Shown: positions 21,101 through 31,655 of the stretch, piece after piece
Layout of the letters: each line of letters starts with the position of its first letter
Position numbering within the stretch: position 1 is the stretch's first letter
DNA from: Straminergon stramineum
Lineage: Eukaryota; Streptophyta; Bryopsida; Hypnales; Calliergonaceae
Length of the DNA: 64,000 nucleotides
Assembly (NCBI GenBank): GCA_963920665.1
Contig: OY987263.1
Coordinates: 37,808,547 to 37,872,546, forward strand
Direction of reading: 5' to 3'
The notes under the pieces: generated by a model
What the model was told of the DNA's origin: nothing
Seen by the model: the letters and a program-made list of their open reading frames with translations, nothing else
The model's database searches: none
Program-made: the position numbers and the translations under genes

Positions 21101-22763
21101 ATATTCTTCTATGAAATAAATTATAGCTCCTATAGTCTTATTGAAATTGAATTTTTCATAACTAAGGTTGAAAATTTAAAATTTATATTAGTTTTTGAAG
21201 ATTTTTTGGTGGAAATTAAAATAAGTTCAAGAAATCTACTACAAAATTTTTTATTAAATTTAACATAGCAAAATTAGACATCAATGTTAAGGTGCACGTA
21301 GAATGCTTTTTGAACTCAAGACACCTAGAAAAAATCAAGTAGAAAAATCATTCCATAGTGAGAATTAGAATTCTAGAATTTTTTATCTCTGAGATAATCA
21401 CAATAGAATATGAAGTAGAATATGAAAGTTACATTTTCTATGTACATCAATTTTCATTTGAAATCCAAAACCAAGTAAAAAGTAAAGATTGACCAATAAT
21501 CAACACAAACATGGTTGTTGAAAATTAACCCCTAAGCATCACAATCAGAACAACAAAAGTGATGGGCTTGGAGGTGAGTTCTACAAATAACACAAGAACT
21601 TGAAGTGCACAAGATTTGGTTACTAAAGTTGTCACTGTAGAGATTTCAAGCCAACTTTCTAAAGAATGCAGAATTACAGATCTACAATTTTTGAGAGAAT
21701 CCACCCTACAAATACAAAGATTGTAAAGTTTGATGAACAAGGTCTTCCTAGACACTTTGTTCTTCTCTACATCTAGAAAACGCCCAGTTTGATGTCCAGG
21801 GCTGAAGAGATTAATAGGAGTTAACCAATCCAATTGGAATATCTTTACCTTGATGAACATTACAATTGAATCAAAAGACACTTATTGGTCACTTTCAGCT
21901 ATTCAATTTCTAATCATTTAGAATGGCAAAGCTTTTAAGACATTCCCATTGAAATAGTTAACTCTTTCATCCATATCATATCTACGAATTACTAAACTTT
22001 GTAGCACAAAACAATTCTATTGCTCATTAAGATGTTACAATCACTACAAAAAAACCCTCATGAACTAAAACATAGAAAGCAAACTTTATTTGTACTTCCT
22101 ACATGTGCATAGGCTCCACAATGTAAAATTTGCCCCCTATTTGTGGTCATGTAGCTCCCTTACTCCCAATGGCAATCCATTTAAATTCATGTGTATAGAA
22201 AGATACATATGGAAATATAGCAGCATCTAATTGCAAGAGCTTCTTATTCATGCAAGAATACAGTTAAATTGTCATGACTTAAGTGCTTCTACACTATGTG
22301 CATGTTTCTCATACTAGGAAACCCAGGGCACCGTCTCAGCAGTGCATAAGAAATTGGAGGGAGTACTACAGACAGTAGAGTGCAACATGTAATCCAATAC
22401 AAGAGTTGCTGAAAGTGTATTTGTTGAAGGCAGAGTTCTTGTAAGATCTTCAAACAAAAGCTAGCAAGATCAAAAAGTATGTTCAATGATGTCAATAAGT
22501 CTACTACATTTGAAACATGAAATTTGCTAGATAATTATGAGCCCTAAAATCTATGAATACCAGAGTTGAGTAGCATAATATTAAGCCACTCGTGTTTGAG
22601 TACCTTAGCACCAGTTTCAAGATGTCTCTCACAAGGCAAGTGCGATCAACAGAACTGATAAGCGTATACCTGGATGAGTGAATTCTCCGCAAACGAACCC
22701 TCACTTCAATATTTGGCTAGTATGCTGTAACATGAAACCGAGTTCCTAACTAATTTGAGACAC
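18191..22763. other. Gene-free region with dispersed repeats
   Basis: After the 3' region of the complex I gene I find no supported exon. The stretch holds two diverged dispersed repeats (19738-19880 and 20595-20850) and AT-rich DNA. The 118-codon frame at 21525-21881 (minus) has no motif and is not extended by convincing splice sites. Confidence 0.5.
19738..19880 (+). repeat. Dispersed repeat family D, copy 1
   Basis: Contains GAAGATCTCTTCTTTGCAT, GAGGATGAATAGTTGCATTT and TTGTCCTATACAAGAGAATT. Related copies lie at 52936-53050 (+, inside a TA-flanked element), 56205-56300 (reverse) and 63436-63566 (+). Because one copy lies within an element with 24-bp terminal repeats, the others may be fragments of the same family. 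Confidence 0.6.
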
Positions 22764-23847
22764 TCACTCCACTATTTGCAGTGGTGCCCTTGCCTTCTTC
22801 GAGCAACCGGAAGAGCTGTGGTTGTCATTGAGAAGTTTGCGCCTGGCACATGACCCTGCAAAGACAATGAAGCACGAGACTTTATTGAACAGTTCTAAAA
22901 CTCACAGTACAATCCAAAAAAGGCAGAATATTCTGTTAATGTCAGGTGCTCAAAATTCAACAAACAGTTCACAAACGAAAAGATATTGGCGTTGACAAGT
23001 CAATTCAACTGAGAAGAAATCAAAGACAAGAGTAAGAATTGGGAGGGACTATATTTTAATATGTGTTGCGCTGAAATATGGGCCAACTATAGTTATATAT
23101 TTCCGCAAGGACTCAAGCGACGCCCTAGCTCTATTGCTGAATAATGTAATGCCATGCACGAACTCATTCGAATTTCATGCGAAGGGAAAAAAGATAAGGT
23201 GATAAAACCATTTGGAAACTACTCCCTATCTCCTATTGACTGAACCCTGTTAAAAACAGCAACTCATTACTTCCAATCAACACTTGGGTTGCAGTCATTG
23301 GGTGAAAGAAATCATGAGCGTCTACGGCCAACTTTGAATGGAAATGCCGCTGTCTATTATCCCTTCAATACTGCTGTACAACCTCATTTCAAATGATTGT
23401 AAAAAGTATTTCATGCATAAGAAAACTGTAGTTTTGATCTCAAGAGAGTTTGTCTCGAAGTGTCAAAGTTGTCTCTATTGAGTGATCTCCCAATGAAAGC
23501 ACACTCCTACATCTATTAAATTTAGTGCTCAATGTCAAGAAATGCAATAATTCCAGTGGATGCTCAAGTTTTCATCCTTGCAAATTTTCATCCAAAATTA
23601 GGAAGTTCTGTTGAGATTAAAATCCACTTCTAGCAAACTAAAGAAAATACTACAGTTTTCTTATGCAAAGTGGCGTTGTCGCGAATGTTGTAATCATTGC
23701 ACTACAAGTATTGATTAAATGCATAAAGCGACAGAGAGAGTAATCTCTACCTTGCGAGCAATGACCCATTTGTAACAGTAACGAGTAGTGCAAAACACAT
23801 TCATCAGTAAAATAACGACGCATCAATAGTAAGATAGTGAGAGCTTC
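22764..23847 (-). CDS. Possible terminal exons of an unidentified spliced gene
   Basis: Two candidate exons read in phase on the minus strand. The first is 23847-23751, after acceptor TTGCTTGTAG and before donor GTAGAG; it gives EALTILLLMRRYFTDECV and so on. The second is 22855-22764, after acceptor GTCTTTGCAG; it gives SCARRKLLNDNHSSSGCSKK and ends at TGA. Together they would encode about 62 residues of a C-terminus with no domain I recognise. The candidate exon just upstream (about 23950-23880) does not stay open in the needed phase. This could equally be a spliced non-coding RNA or chance. The GC-richer block 23900-25000 may belong to the same unit. Confidence 0.2.
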
Positions 23848-23907
23848 CTACAAGCAACAAAAAATTACCAGTTTGAGAGCTCCCGCGCAAAACCAGACTA
23901 TGACAGA

Positions 23908-25010
23908 TCAGCACAAACAAGGATGAGGAGTTCTGTGTACCTGTATGCGGCAAAAGTGATCAATCCCTCGGTGGAAACGAACAAGATGCAGAAGCAGGGA
24001 AGCGCCCATAACTCCCTGAACCTGCATATTCCATACCGTCACCAAGCATATACAGGTGACCATAGAGAACATTCCCACCGTTGAAAACCCTCCCCCAAAT
24101 AATATTTCTTCACGTCTTGGCATAGCTCCGCAGGAGAAGCTGCCCCTGACGCGATGACACAGCCCATGTCCACACAAAGCCGATTTTGGAATGCAATCAA
24201 CAACTCCATGTAGTTCAAACGCCGCAACTGGAGTTTCGAAACTCCTTCTCCTACAAAGGGTTCGTCCAACTTTGGGGGCCATCCTGCGCAAGCTCTCCCC
24301 ATTGTGCTGTACGCCTCCAAAAGTTGTTGCATTCCACTTGCACCGGAAACTCCTGTTTCAAACCGAATCTTGTGTACTAGTCCTCGAAAACAACTTGATT
24401 CCTGCCACATACATTGCAAAGTATACAAACGTTACTCCCTGTAATCGGAAAGATGGTCCAAAATTTAGCAATGCAACCCGGATTCACTGGAACATACACT
24501 TCCAGTGATCCAAACGAAGTCTGCATATACTTCCAATGATCCAAAAAACAGCTACGCTGCGAGAGGCTTTCGCAAACACTAGCTCTGGCTCGCAGTAGAA
24601 GTCACGAGCTGCTCAAACTTCCTCATGTTCACTGTAATGTAGCTTTTTTCAATGCAAGGACTCCCCCCTTCGGTGCAGAGGCAACAAGTGTATACACTTC
24701 CGATGATCCCAACGAATAATATACACTATCATATGTCCAAAAAAGGCGTAAACACTTCCAATGATCAACAGAAAAAGGGATATGCGTACAGATCTTCAAA
24801 AAGTCCACTGAAAGCGTCCAAATTCTTGCCATTCCGTACACAAGGTCTGCCGCACTGGATTTGGTCAAAATAGAAACAGCTAGTACTGATGAGCTCTAAC
24901 AGGCAGCTAAGCATTCGTAAACATTCACAAGAACACAGAAGAGCGCAGAGACGAAGTAGAAAAGACAAGGCAGACTGGAATTGATCCTGCAAACTAACCC
25001 TAAAGAGCAA
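23908..25010 (-). other. GC-richer block with overlapping open frames, unidentified
   Basis: This block is visibly less AT-rich than its surroundings. On the minus strand 24428-24039 is open for 129 codons (includes RLNYMELLIAFQNRLCVDMG) and 24291-23908 is open for 127 codons in another frame; neither has a motif I know. Since both strands have open frames here, the higher GC content alone could explain them. It may be the promoter-proximal part of a minus-strand unit divergent from the transferase gene. Confidence 0.25.
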
Positions 25011-25159
25011 TCAGAGCAATGAAGAGACCTGCGTTAGACAACCAACAATCCCAAGACGAGCGCGACGCGGTTGAGAGAGCATCTTCACATCCACGCCACC
25101 TCCTCTGAGTCGCTTCCCCCGCACCCTGATACTGTTGAACTTTTTCCTCTGCCATTCCG

Positions 25160-25540
25160 AAACCAATACTCGATTTAGAAGAAGAAGAAAAAGAAGACCG
25201 CTATCAGTGTAAGACTTAGAAGAAGAAAAAGACCAATACCATTTGCACGAATAGAAGGAAAAGAAGAAGACCAAGACTACTACACGATTTAGAAGAACAG
25301 CAACAATAATACCAATACCATTAAACGATTTAGAAGTGCAAGAACGGAGCAATGCCGTTAAACGATTTAAAAAGACGAAGACCAATACCAGAGCACACGA
25401 CTTACAAGGAGAAAAGAAGAAGAGGACAAAAGCCAATTACCTCACACGTTTTCGAACAACAGCAACGAGAACTATTACCATCACACGCCTCAGAAGTAGA
25501 AAAAGACCAATATCAGTTCACGATATAGAAGAAAAGGAAG
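25160..25540. repeat. Minisatellite with unit of about 42 bases
   Basis: Roughly nine degenerate units carry the order AAGACCAATACCA, a variable 5-10 bases, then ACGATTTAGAAGAA and an A/G-rich tail. The array lies in the upstream region of the transferase gene. Open frames crossing it in both strands are by-products of the repeat. Confidence 0.75.
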
Positions 25541-25721
25541 TTCTAAGTGAAACAGACACCAACAACTAAGCAACCGAAAGCCAAGTGCAGATTGATCACC
25601 TTCTCCACCAAAGCCTCGATCTCGCCTCGCCTCACACTCATCGTCACCCTCCCCGCTCGCCCACCATAGCTTTTGCTCACATTCAGATATGGAGTGAGCT
25701 TCGCCATCGCTATCGCCTTCA

Positions 25722-25796
25722 TCGTCGTCCTCGTCCTTGTTGTCCTCGTCGTCCTCGTCGTCCTCGTCTTCCTCGCCTTCATCATCGTCATCGTCA
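25722..25796. repeat. Trinucleotide-type repeat (CGTCGTC/CTCGTC)
   Basis: A CTCGTCGTC-based tract with TCATCGTCATCG at its end. On the minus strand it would read as an Asp/Glu run, which explains an acidic open frame there. It lies in the presumed promoter or leader of the transferase gene. Confidence 0.8.
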
Positions 25797-25881
25797 CTCA
25801 TTGTTGTGCACAGAACCTTACCCGCATCAATCAATCGATCGATCAAGTCTAAAGGTAAAGTAAGTCAGTCCAGAGAGAGAG

Positions 25882-26337
25882 ATGGCGATCAGGAAGAGCT
25901 TCCTCGTCTTCCTCGCCATGGCAACTACTCAGTCGTATCCATGTCGGAAGCACGAGGAACTCCTTTTCTCACGCCCCTACCCAAGCCCAAGCCAAGCCCC
26001 TTCCAGCTTCCCCGCCGTCGCCACGCCAAAAAACATTCAACCCCAATTTTCCTGGTTCCGACAACATCATCACTGCCCCATCTCTTATCTCTTCCACGTC
26101 AGGGCCTCCAATAGAAAGCCGGGAGCCTCCTTAGGGTTTCAGTCAGGCGACCGGGCTTTTGAAAAAGTCGTTAGGGGTTTGTCTTCTTCAGCGCGAATTC
26201 CGAGACCTTGTCCTTTTTTCTTTTTTTACACTGCAAATTTGTGGCTTCAATTGCCCTGCAGCTCTGTTGATTTGTTCTCGCCGGGTATCAGCAACAGTGA
26301 AGGTGCCGGGCTGGAGCTTCTTTTTCGTCTCTTTTGA
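25882..26337 (+). CDS. Open frame of 151 codons upstream of the transferase; small protein or leader ORF
   Basis: An ATG-initiated frame begins MAIRKSFLVFLAMATTQSYP, which has a signal-peptide-like hydrophobic stretch, and continues with a proline-, serine- and phenylalanine-rich sequence to a stop at 26335-26337. No domain is recognisable. It ends 177 bases before the ATG of the transferase gene and lies on the same strand, so it could be an upstream reading frame of that transcript, a separate small gene, or simply an open stretch in GC-rich leader DNA. Composition and lack of motifs make the last two hard to separate. Confidence 0.2.
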   Translation: MAIRKSFLVFLAMATTQSYPCRKHEELLFSRPYPSPSQAPSSFPAVATPKNIQPQFSWFRQHHHCPISYLFHVRASNRKPGASLGFQSGDRAFEKVVRGLSSSARIPRPCPFFFFYTANLWLQLPCSSVDLFSPGISNSEGAGLELLFRLF

Positions 26338-26514
26338 TATGGAGATGCGTGGTGCAGCGCAAGCTACGTCGTCTGCCTGCTACGTTAAGTTATGGCAATT
26401 GAAACCGAAGCTCTGCAACTTGTCATTTCAATGCGACTCCTGTGTCTCGGAGAATTGATCTTTCTCGACATTGAAGATTAGGTGACGAGTGCTGTGAGGG
26501 TTTAGGATTTGAGG

Positions 26515-29500
26515 ATGCTGTCATCTGCGGACTCCCTTCTGCGCTGCACCGCTCGAATTGAATCGCAATTGTCTTGGAATAGGAGTCAGCTTGAGTTTTG
26601 TAGTTTCAATTCGTCTGTTAAAGTTTCCAGAGAATGGGATTCTCGTAAAGGATGCATCTCAGGAGGTGAGAGAGGAGCTATTATACGAGCTATGGCGACG
26701 CCCGTGGATGCGAGTGCCGGGAAGAAGAGCTTGCAATCGTGGGAAGCGCTTGCGGGAATGCTTGCGAAGGACGATGCGTTGGAGTCGCGACTGCCGAATG
26801 CGAAGACGAGGGTGTTCGAAGAAGGTCAGGAGCCGGCGCTCGTGTTCTACAGGCAGGGCGTTTTCTCACTTTTTTGGCTTTTTGCTCCGAGAGGCTACCA
26901 ATTTCGGCGATTTTTGCTCAATAGATTTGCCATTTTGGTAGCTGCATTACTGTTTCTGACAAGTAACGCCAAATTCTCCAAATAATCGCTTTTCCCTGCT
27001 TCAATTTCCAACACGCTTGTGGGTCGGCCCAAAAAATTCGTCGAATCTGGCGCTATGAAGTAAATCAAAGAACCTCTGTCCAAATTCGTCGAAATCTGGC
27101 GATATTTACCAAATCAAAGAACCTCTGTCAGAATTGGTTGTAATCTGGCAATGTGAACCGAAAATCAAAGGACCTCTGTCGAAACTGATCGCAGTCTGTC
27201 GAAAGTAGTTGAAATCTAGCGACATGAAGCAAAACAAAGAACCTCCGTCCAAATTGGTTGCAGTCTGTCGAAAATAGTTGAAATCTAGCGATATGAAGTA
27301 AAACGAAGGATCTCTGTCGAAATTGGTTGAAGTCTGTCGAAAATAGTTGAAATCTAGCAATGTGAAATAAAACGAAGGATCTCTGTCGAAATTGGTTGAA
27401 GTCTGTCGAAAATAGATGAAATCTAGCAATATGAAGCAAAACAAAGGACCTCTGTCAAAATTGGTTGAAACATGTCGAAAATAGTTGAAATCTGGCAATT
27501 TGCAGCAAATCAAAGACCATCTGTCGAAATTGGTTGAGATCTGGCTCAGATATGTATCGAACCGAACAACCACTGTCGAAATTGGTTGAAATCTAGCGAT
27601 ACGTAGCAAATCAAACAACCTCTGTCGAAATTACTGCCCCCGTCCAGAAATAAGTGTCCCCTTTGGACCTCATGTTTTTAAGGTTGTTTTGAGTAGGACA
27701 TATGGAGGCTTTCTCGAGTCCCATTTTATTTAGGTTTCCATGAATACATGCAATGTTCTTCATTGATTATGGTGATATAAAATTTGAAGCCCTTCTGAAT
27801 TAGGCTTTTCACAATATGATCGATGAAAATGATATCAAATGTTTTCAACAAAACTTCGGACATTTATTTCTGGACGAAGGGAGTAGTTGAACTCTGTTTT
27901 TTGGTACCAAACCAAATGCCCCCTGCTGACCTTCCTTTCCCTCTGCTTCCTAACAGAGACAACTCCAGCTGGTGCCCTTACTGCGAGCGCGTGTGGCTCC
28001 AACTCGAGGAGAAGCAGATCCCCTACGAGGTTTCCAAGATCAATATGCGCTGCTATGGGGAGAAGCCCGCGTGGTTCACCAAGATGGTGCCCTCAGGGTT
28101 GCTCCCCGTAGTGCAGCTAGACGGGAAGGTTTACACGGAGAGCATGGACATCATGTTCTTGATCGAGGATCGGTTTCCTGAGAATAATCCGTTGTTGCCT
28201 TCAGGAGGGGAAGAAAGGGATGCGGTGCAGGGGTTGCTGAGGTTGGAGAGAAGGTTGGTGGGGGCGTGGTTGAATCGGTTGAGGAGCAGGTGGCCGGACG
28301 GGGGGGTGTTTGAGGAGATGATGGGGCTGGTGGAGGTGGCGTTGGGAGAGTTTGGGGGGCCGTACTTCCTGGGAGACAAGGTGAGAACAACAACGTGAAA
28401 CCCGAAACTCGAAACCTGAAACCTGAAACCTGAAACCCTAAACTATGAAGGCCTCTTCATTAGGTTCTCAATGTGAAGCCTCCTCCTTGTCGCAATTGTA
28501 AGCTTAAACCCCGAACCGTAAACTGTAACTGTGAAGGCGCTCTTCGTAAGTTTTAACGTGAAGCCTGCTTCTTGTTGCAATTGCTGCTGTTTTTGAAGAT
28601 TATGGCATTATGAGGTGGCAGTGGGGTTGCTTTTGGCAATGCAATATCTCAACTAGGGCTATGAAGTGGCAGTCCCACTAAATTCACTGCCATTCGTTGG
28701 CGCTTATTGTAGGTTGTAATGCAAAAGAAAGCCTAGGTGCTAGATCATAACTTTTCTTCGTGAAGACTCCTCGTTGTAATTGTTGCCCTTGTTGACGATT
28801 TGGGTATTATGGGGGTGGCAATGGGGTTTTTGTGGCAATACAAGCCTTCGACTAGGGCTAGGAAGTGGCAGTCCCTCCAAATTCACTGCCATTCGTTGGC
28901 CGTAATAAGCTCTTCATATTTTTCTACCTGAAGCCACCTCCTTGTTGTAATAGTTGCCGCTGTTGAAAATGCTGGCATTATGGAGTGGCAATTGGGTGTG
29001 CTTTTGGCAATGCAAGCCTTCAACTGGAGCCAGGAAGTGGCAGTCCCTTTCTGCAGTTTGTATTGCCAAAAAAGAAAGCCTGAGTGCCAGAGCTTGCCGT
29101 TCCTACTCTGCTCTGCTCTGCAATTCTTCTTTGTTCAAAGCACTGCTGTAGTTCCCGAGTAGAGGTGAGGAATTTGATTATACAATATGGAGTAAACTTT
29201 GCAAGTTTTATAAGTTGGGCAGAATGTGATTCTTCTATGCTCAACGTACTAGTTCCCTTCCGTGAATCTGAAGTTGCCTTCTTCTGCAGGTCAGCTCTGA
29301 TACCCCTATTGTTGCAAATGTTGTGAGCCATTGTATGTTACCCTTAACCGTAGCATGAGTTAGTCTGAGTAAATTCTAATCACCTTCTGCAATTCCTCGC
29401 TTGATTATACAAGTGTCTTTCTTTCATACAATTTTATGAGCATCAGCTCGGTGTAGTTCGCTTGCACATATCTTTCTACTTTAATTTCCTTTCGTATGTA

Positions 29501-31655
29501 AGTTTTATGATCTGGAATGTTTCGGATTAGATTACCGGTAGTTCGTTATTATGTTTCGCATGCTTCGATCAGGTTTTGACGAAGCATGAGGTGTACTCAG
29601 AAACACATAGGACAGTTTTTAACAACTTTTTCTTGTAGGGTTGGATCTCTTGTTATCTGGGGTTAAGCTGCAGCTGATGACTTCAAATCAAGATGTAGAG
29701 TATTTAGGCGCTAGCAGTCTTCGGTTAGCACCATCGTGTTCCCTGTCTAGAGATAGCCCCAGAAGAATGTACAATCATCAAATGTCTGCAAATGTACCGC
29801 CCTAGTATCTACACCTGATATCCTCATGTCTGCTGGGATTCCGTTTTCCTCATTAAACCACTTGTACTACTGCGTTTGGAGTGGAATAGCATGCAGTGGC
29901 CAACAGGCCAATTTTTAGCTGCTCACCTTTTCCCTCGGTGCTCTGTATCTGCAGCTTCTGTTTAGATTGTTGTGAGCATGGGTCTTAGGAATGAATTCAA
30001 GTGTACTAGCTTGTAGACTTGATTCTGTTTGCTAACATCCCTCCTGATACCAAAGTGAAAACATATCTGAATTCTCAAAGCAATTGCTGTATAATTTTCT
30101 GTTATGCTATGTTTTGTTCACGCGTGTTATTTATTTGTGTTTTAAAACCTCTGTTCTTCTGCTCTGGGAAGCTTGGCAGCTGATCTAACTAATTGACCTC
30201 TTTGCAGTTTTCGATGGTGGATGCCGTTTACGCGCCGTTTCTGGAGAGGATAGCAGCAAGTATGCCCTACTGGCCAGGAGTGAAAGTCCGAGGAAACAAC
30301 CAGTGGCCTGCAGTGAATCGGTGGTTCGACGCCATGGACTCCCGACCTGCATACCAAGCCATGAAGTCCGACGACTTCACCCACACTCACGACCTGGAGC
30401 CTCAAATCGGCCCTTGCAGGTTAGTGCGTAGAATAAAATACAAGATTACTATCTGTATTTGGAAAATGTTTGAAACTGTTCGCAAAGAAACGAAGGGAAC
30501 TCTACCTAAAATCGTCGGAAAAAGCACTTGAGCATGGTCTCTACTATTAAATTGTTAGAATATCTGTTGGGTCTTGTTGGAAGTCAGAAGCGGGTTCTAG
30601 ATTCTCTCAGCTTTCAGTTTTCGGACATCATATGAATTAGCTGTGAATCTCTAAAATACTAAAATTATGTGTACCGAAATCAATCCTAAACTTTCATGAA
30701 TAGAAGCTTTACTTTTTAGGCAAGAATCTGTAGGGATCTGGTTTTGCAAATAGATTGCATTTAGATGTAGTACCTCTGAATTCGCTCTTCGAATTAAATG
30801 AGTCTCTTGTCGACAACATAAAAATAATCTGAACCATTAGCCCTATTCAAGACCACCAACCGATCCAAGTCCATTGTCATAATCTAAATGGTGCTCTGTA
30901 GTTGTAGAACTATGCATTCTCTGCAATCTTACTTTTAGTACATATAACTAGTACATGATTGTTTTTGGCTGCCTACATCACAGAAGCCCCATTTCACTAG
31001 TTATCAGTTGTTGCAGTATTAAACTCTTCAACCAACTGAATCGATACGAAAAATCATCGAAATAGCACTTAAATAGTGACATTTTAGTGTCATCCTCTCC
31101 TATCAGTTCCGTTTCATGATTCAGGAGACATTGAAGCTTTGTTAACCATTCTAGCACTAACCTTTCAACTAATTTGAAATAGTTGATACTTAGTGAGGAG
31201 GATGTACTACTTTGGTATGATGCAGCTCAGCACCAGCAGGGCAAGCCTACCGGGACAAAATCGACGGCAAAGGTGGAGCCTGGGACCTTCCCCTCCAACC
31301 CGAAGAGACGGCGTGGGGCTTCGACGACGGAACCGGGAAAGGAGGTGCAAAGGAGGAAGCCGCGAGGACGTTGATAGCCAACCATGAGAAAGTGGTGAGC
31401 TTTGCTTTGCGAGGGGTGAGAGATGGAGAGCAGTACAGGGAAGATGTGGACATGGCTTTCCATCTGGTGGCCAATGCGCTTGTGCTAGGGGTAGAAAATG
31501 TTCCGAACGCTGTTCGCTTTCCTCCTCAAGTAGCTGCAGCTGCAGCGTATTTGAGAGACCGGGTGGGGGTGCCGAGGGACCTGTATTATCCTGCTGCCAG
31601 ACAACTCCGTGCTCATCTCAATTGGTTGATACGGGCGTTAGGGTCTGATTTGTAA
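26515..31655 (+). CDS. CPYC-type glutathione S-transferase-like protein with C-terminal extension (possibly iota class)
   Basis: Four exons join in phase: 26515-26852, 27957-28380, 30208-30419 and 31226-31655, giving 467 residues. Residues 1 to about 60 are Ser/Arg-rich and could be a plastid transit peptide. The thioredoxin-fold domain starts near 108 (LVFYRDNSSW) with a CPYC active site at C119-C122, MRCYGEKP further on, the cis-proline region VPSGLLPV, and the ES pair of the glutathione site (YTESMD). The helical GST C-domain follows (GGPYFLGDKFSMVDAVYAPF). Residues 326-467 are an extra domain including LRGVRDGEQYRED and YLRDRVGVPRDLYYPAARQL. A CPYC centre suggests thiol transfer or deglutathionylation rather than conjugation. 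Iota-class membership is from memory of the family and unproven. Intron 1 appears to be GC-AG and holds a minisatellite and a Stowaway element. Confidence 0.85.
27035..27631. repeat. Minisatellite in intron 1 of the transferase gene
   Basis: About eleven units follow each other. Each has CCTCTGTCGAAATTGGTTGA, then AATCTAGCGATATGAAGC and AAAACAAAG. Unit length alternates between about 49 and about 69 bases; the longer form has an internal TCTGTCGAAAATAGTTGAA duplication. The array is open for 170 codons on the minus strand, but that frame simply repeats the unit and is not a gene. Confidence 0.9.
27634..27883. mobile_element. Stowaway-like MITE in intron 1 of the transferase gene
   Basis: The 250-bp element starts CTGCCCCCGTCCAGAAATAA and ends with the inverted partner of CTCCCTTCGTCCAGAAATAA; 22 of the first 26 bases agree. 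TA dinucleotides flank both ends (27632-27633 and 27884-27885). CTCCCTCCGT-type ends with a TA target site define plant Stowaway elements of the Tc1/mariner superfamily. It lies on the same intron as, and directly after, a minisatellite. No coding capacity. Confidence 0.93.
28548..29065. repeat. Three degenerate tandem copies (about 170-200 bases) in intron 2 of the transferase gene
   Basis: Each copy runs GAAGCC(T/A)CCTTGTTG, TTGCCGCTGTTG, GGCATTATG, GTGGCAATGGGGTT, TTTTGGCAATGCAA, CAACTAGGGC and GGAAGTGGCAGTCCC, with the first two ending TTCACTGCCATTCGTTGG. The GGAAGTGGCAGTCCC anchors are near 28662, 28861 and 29032. A partial fourth copy starts at about 28465. Confidence 0.85.

Noticed and set aside
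21525..21881. 118-codon minus-strand frame
   Set aside because: Considered as a retroelement fragment or small gene, but no motif, no paralogue in the window and no supporting splice sites.
27106..27618. 170-codon open frame on the minus strand with repeats like FDRGSLFCFMSLDFNYFRQT
   Set aside because: It is the reverse strand of a minisatellite inside the transferase intron; the peptide just mirrors the repeat unit.
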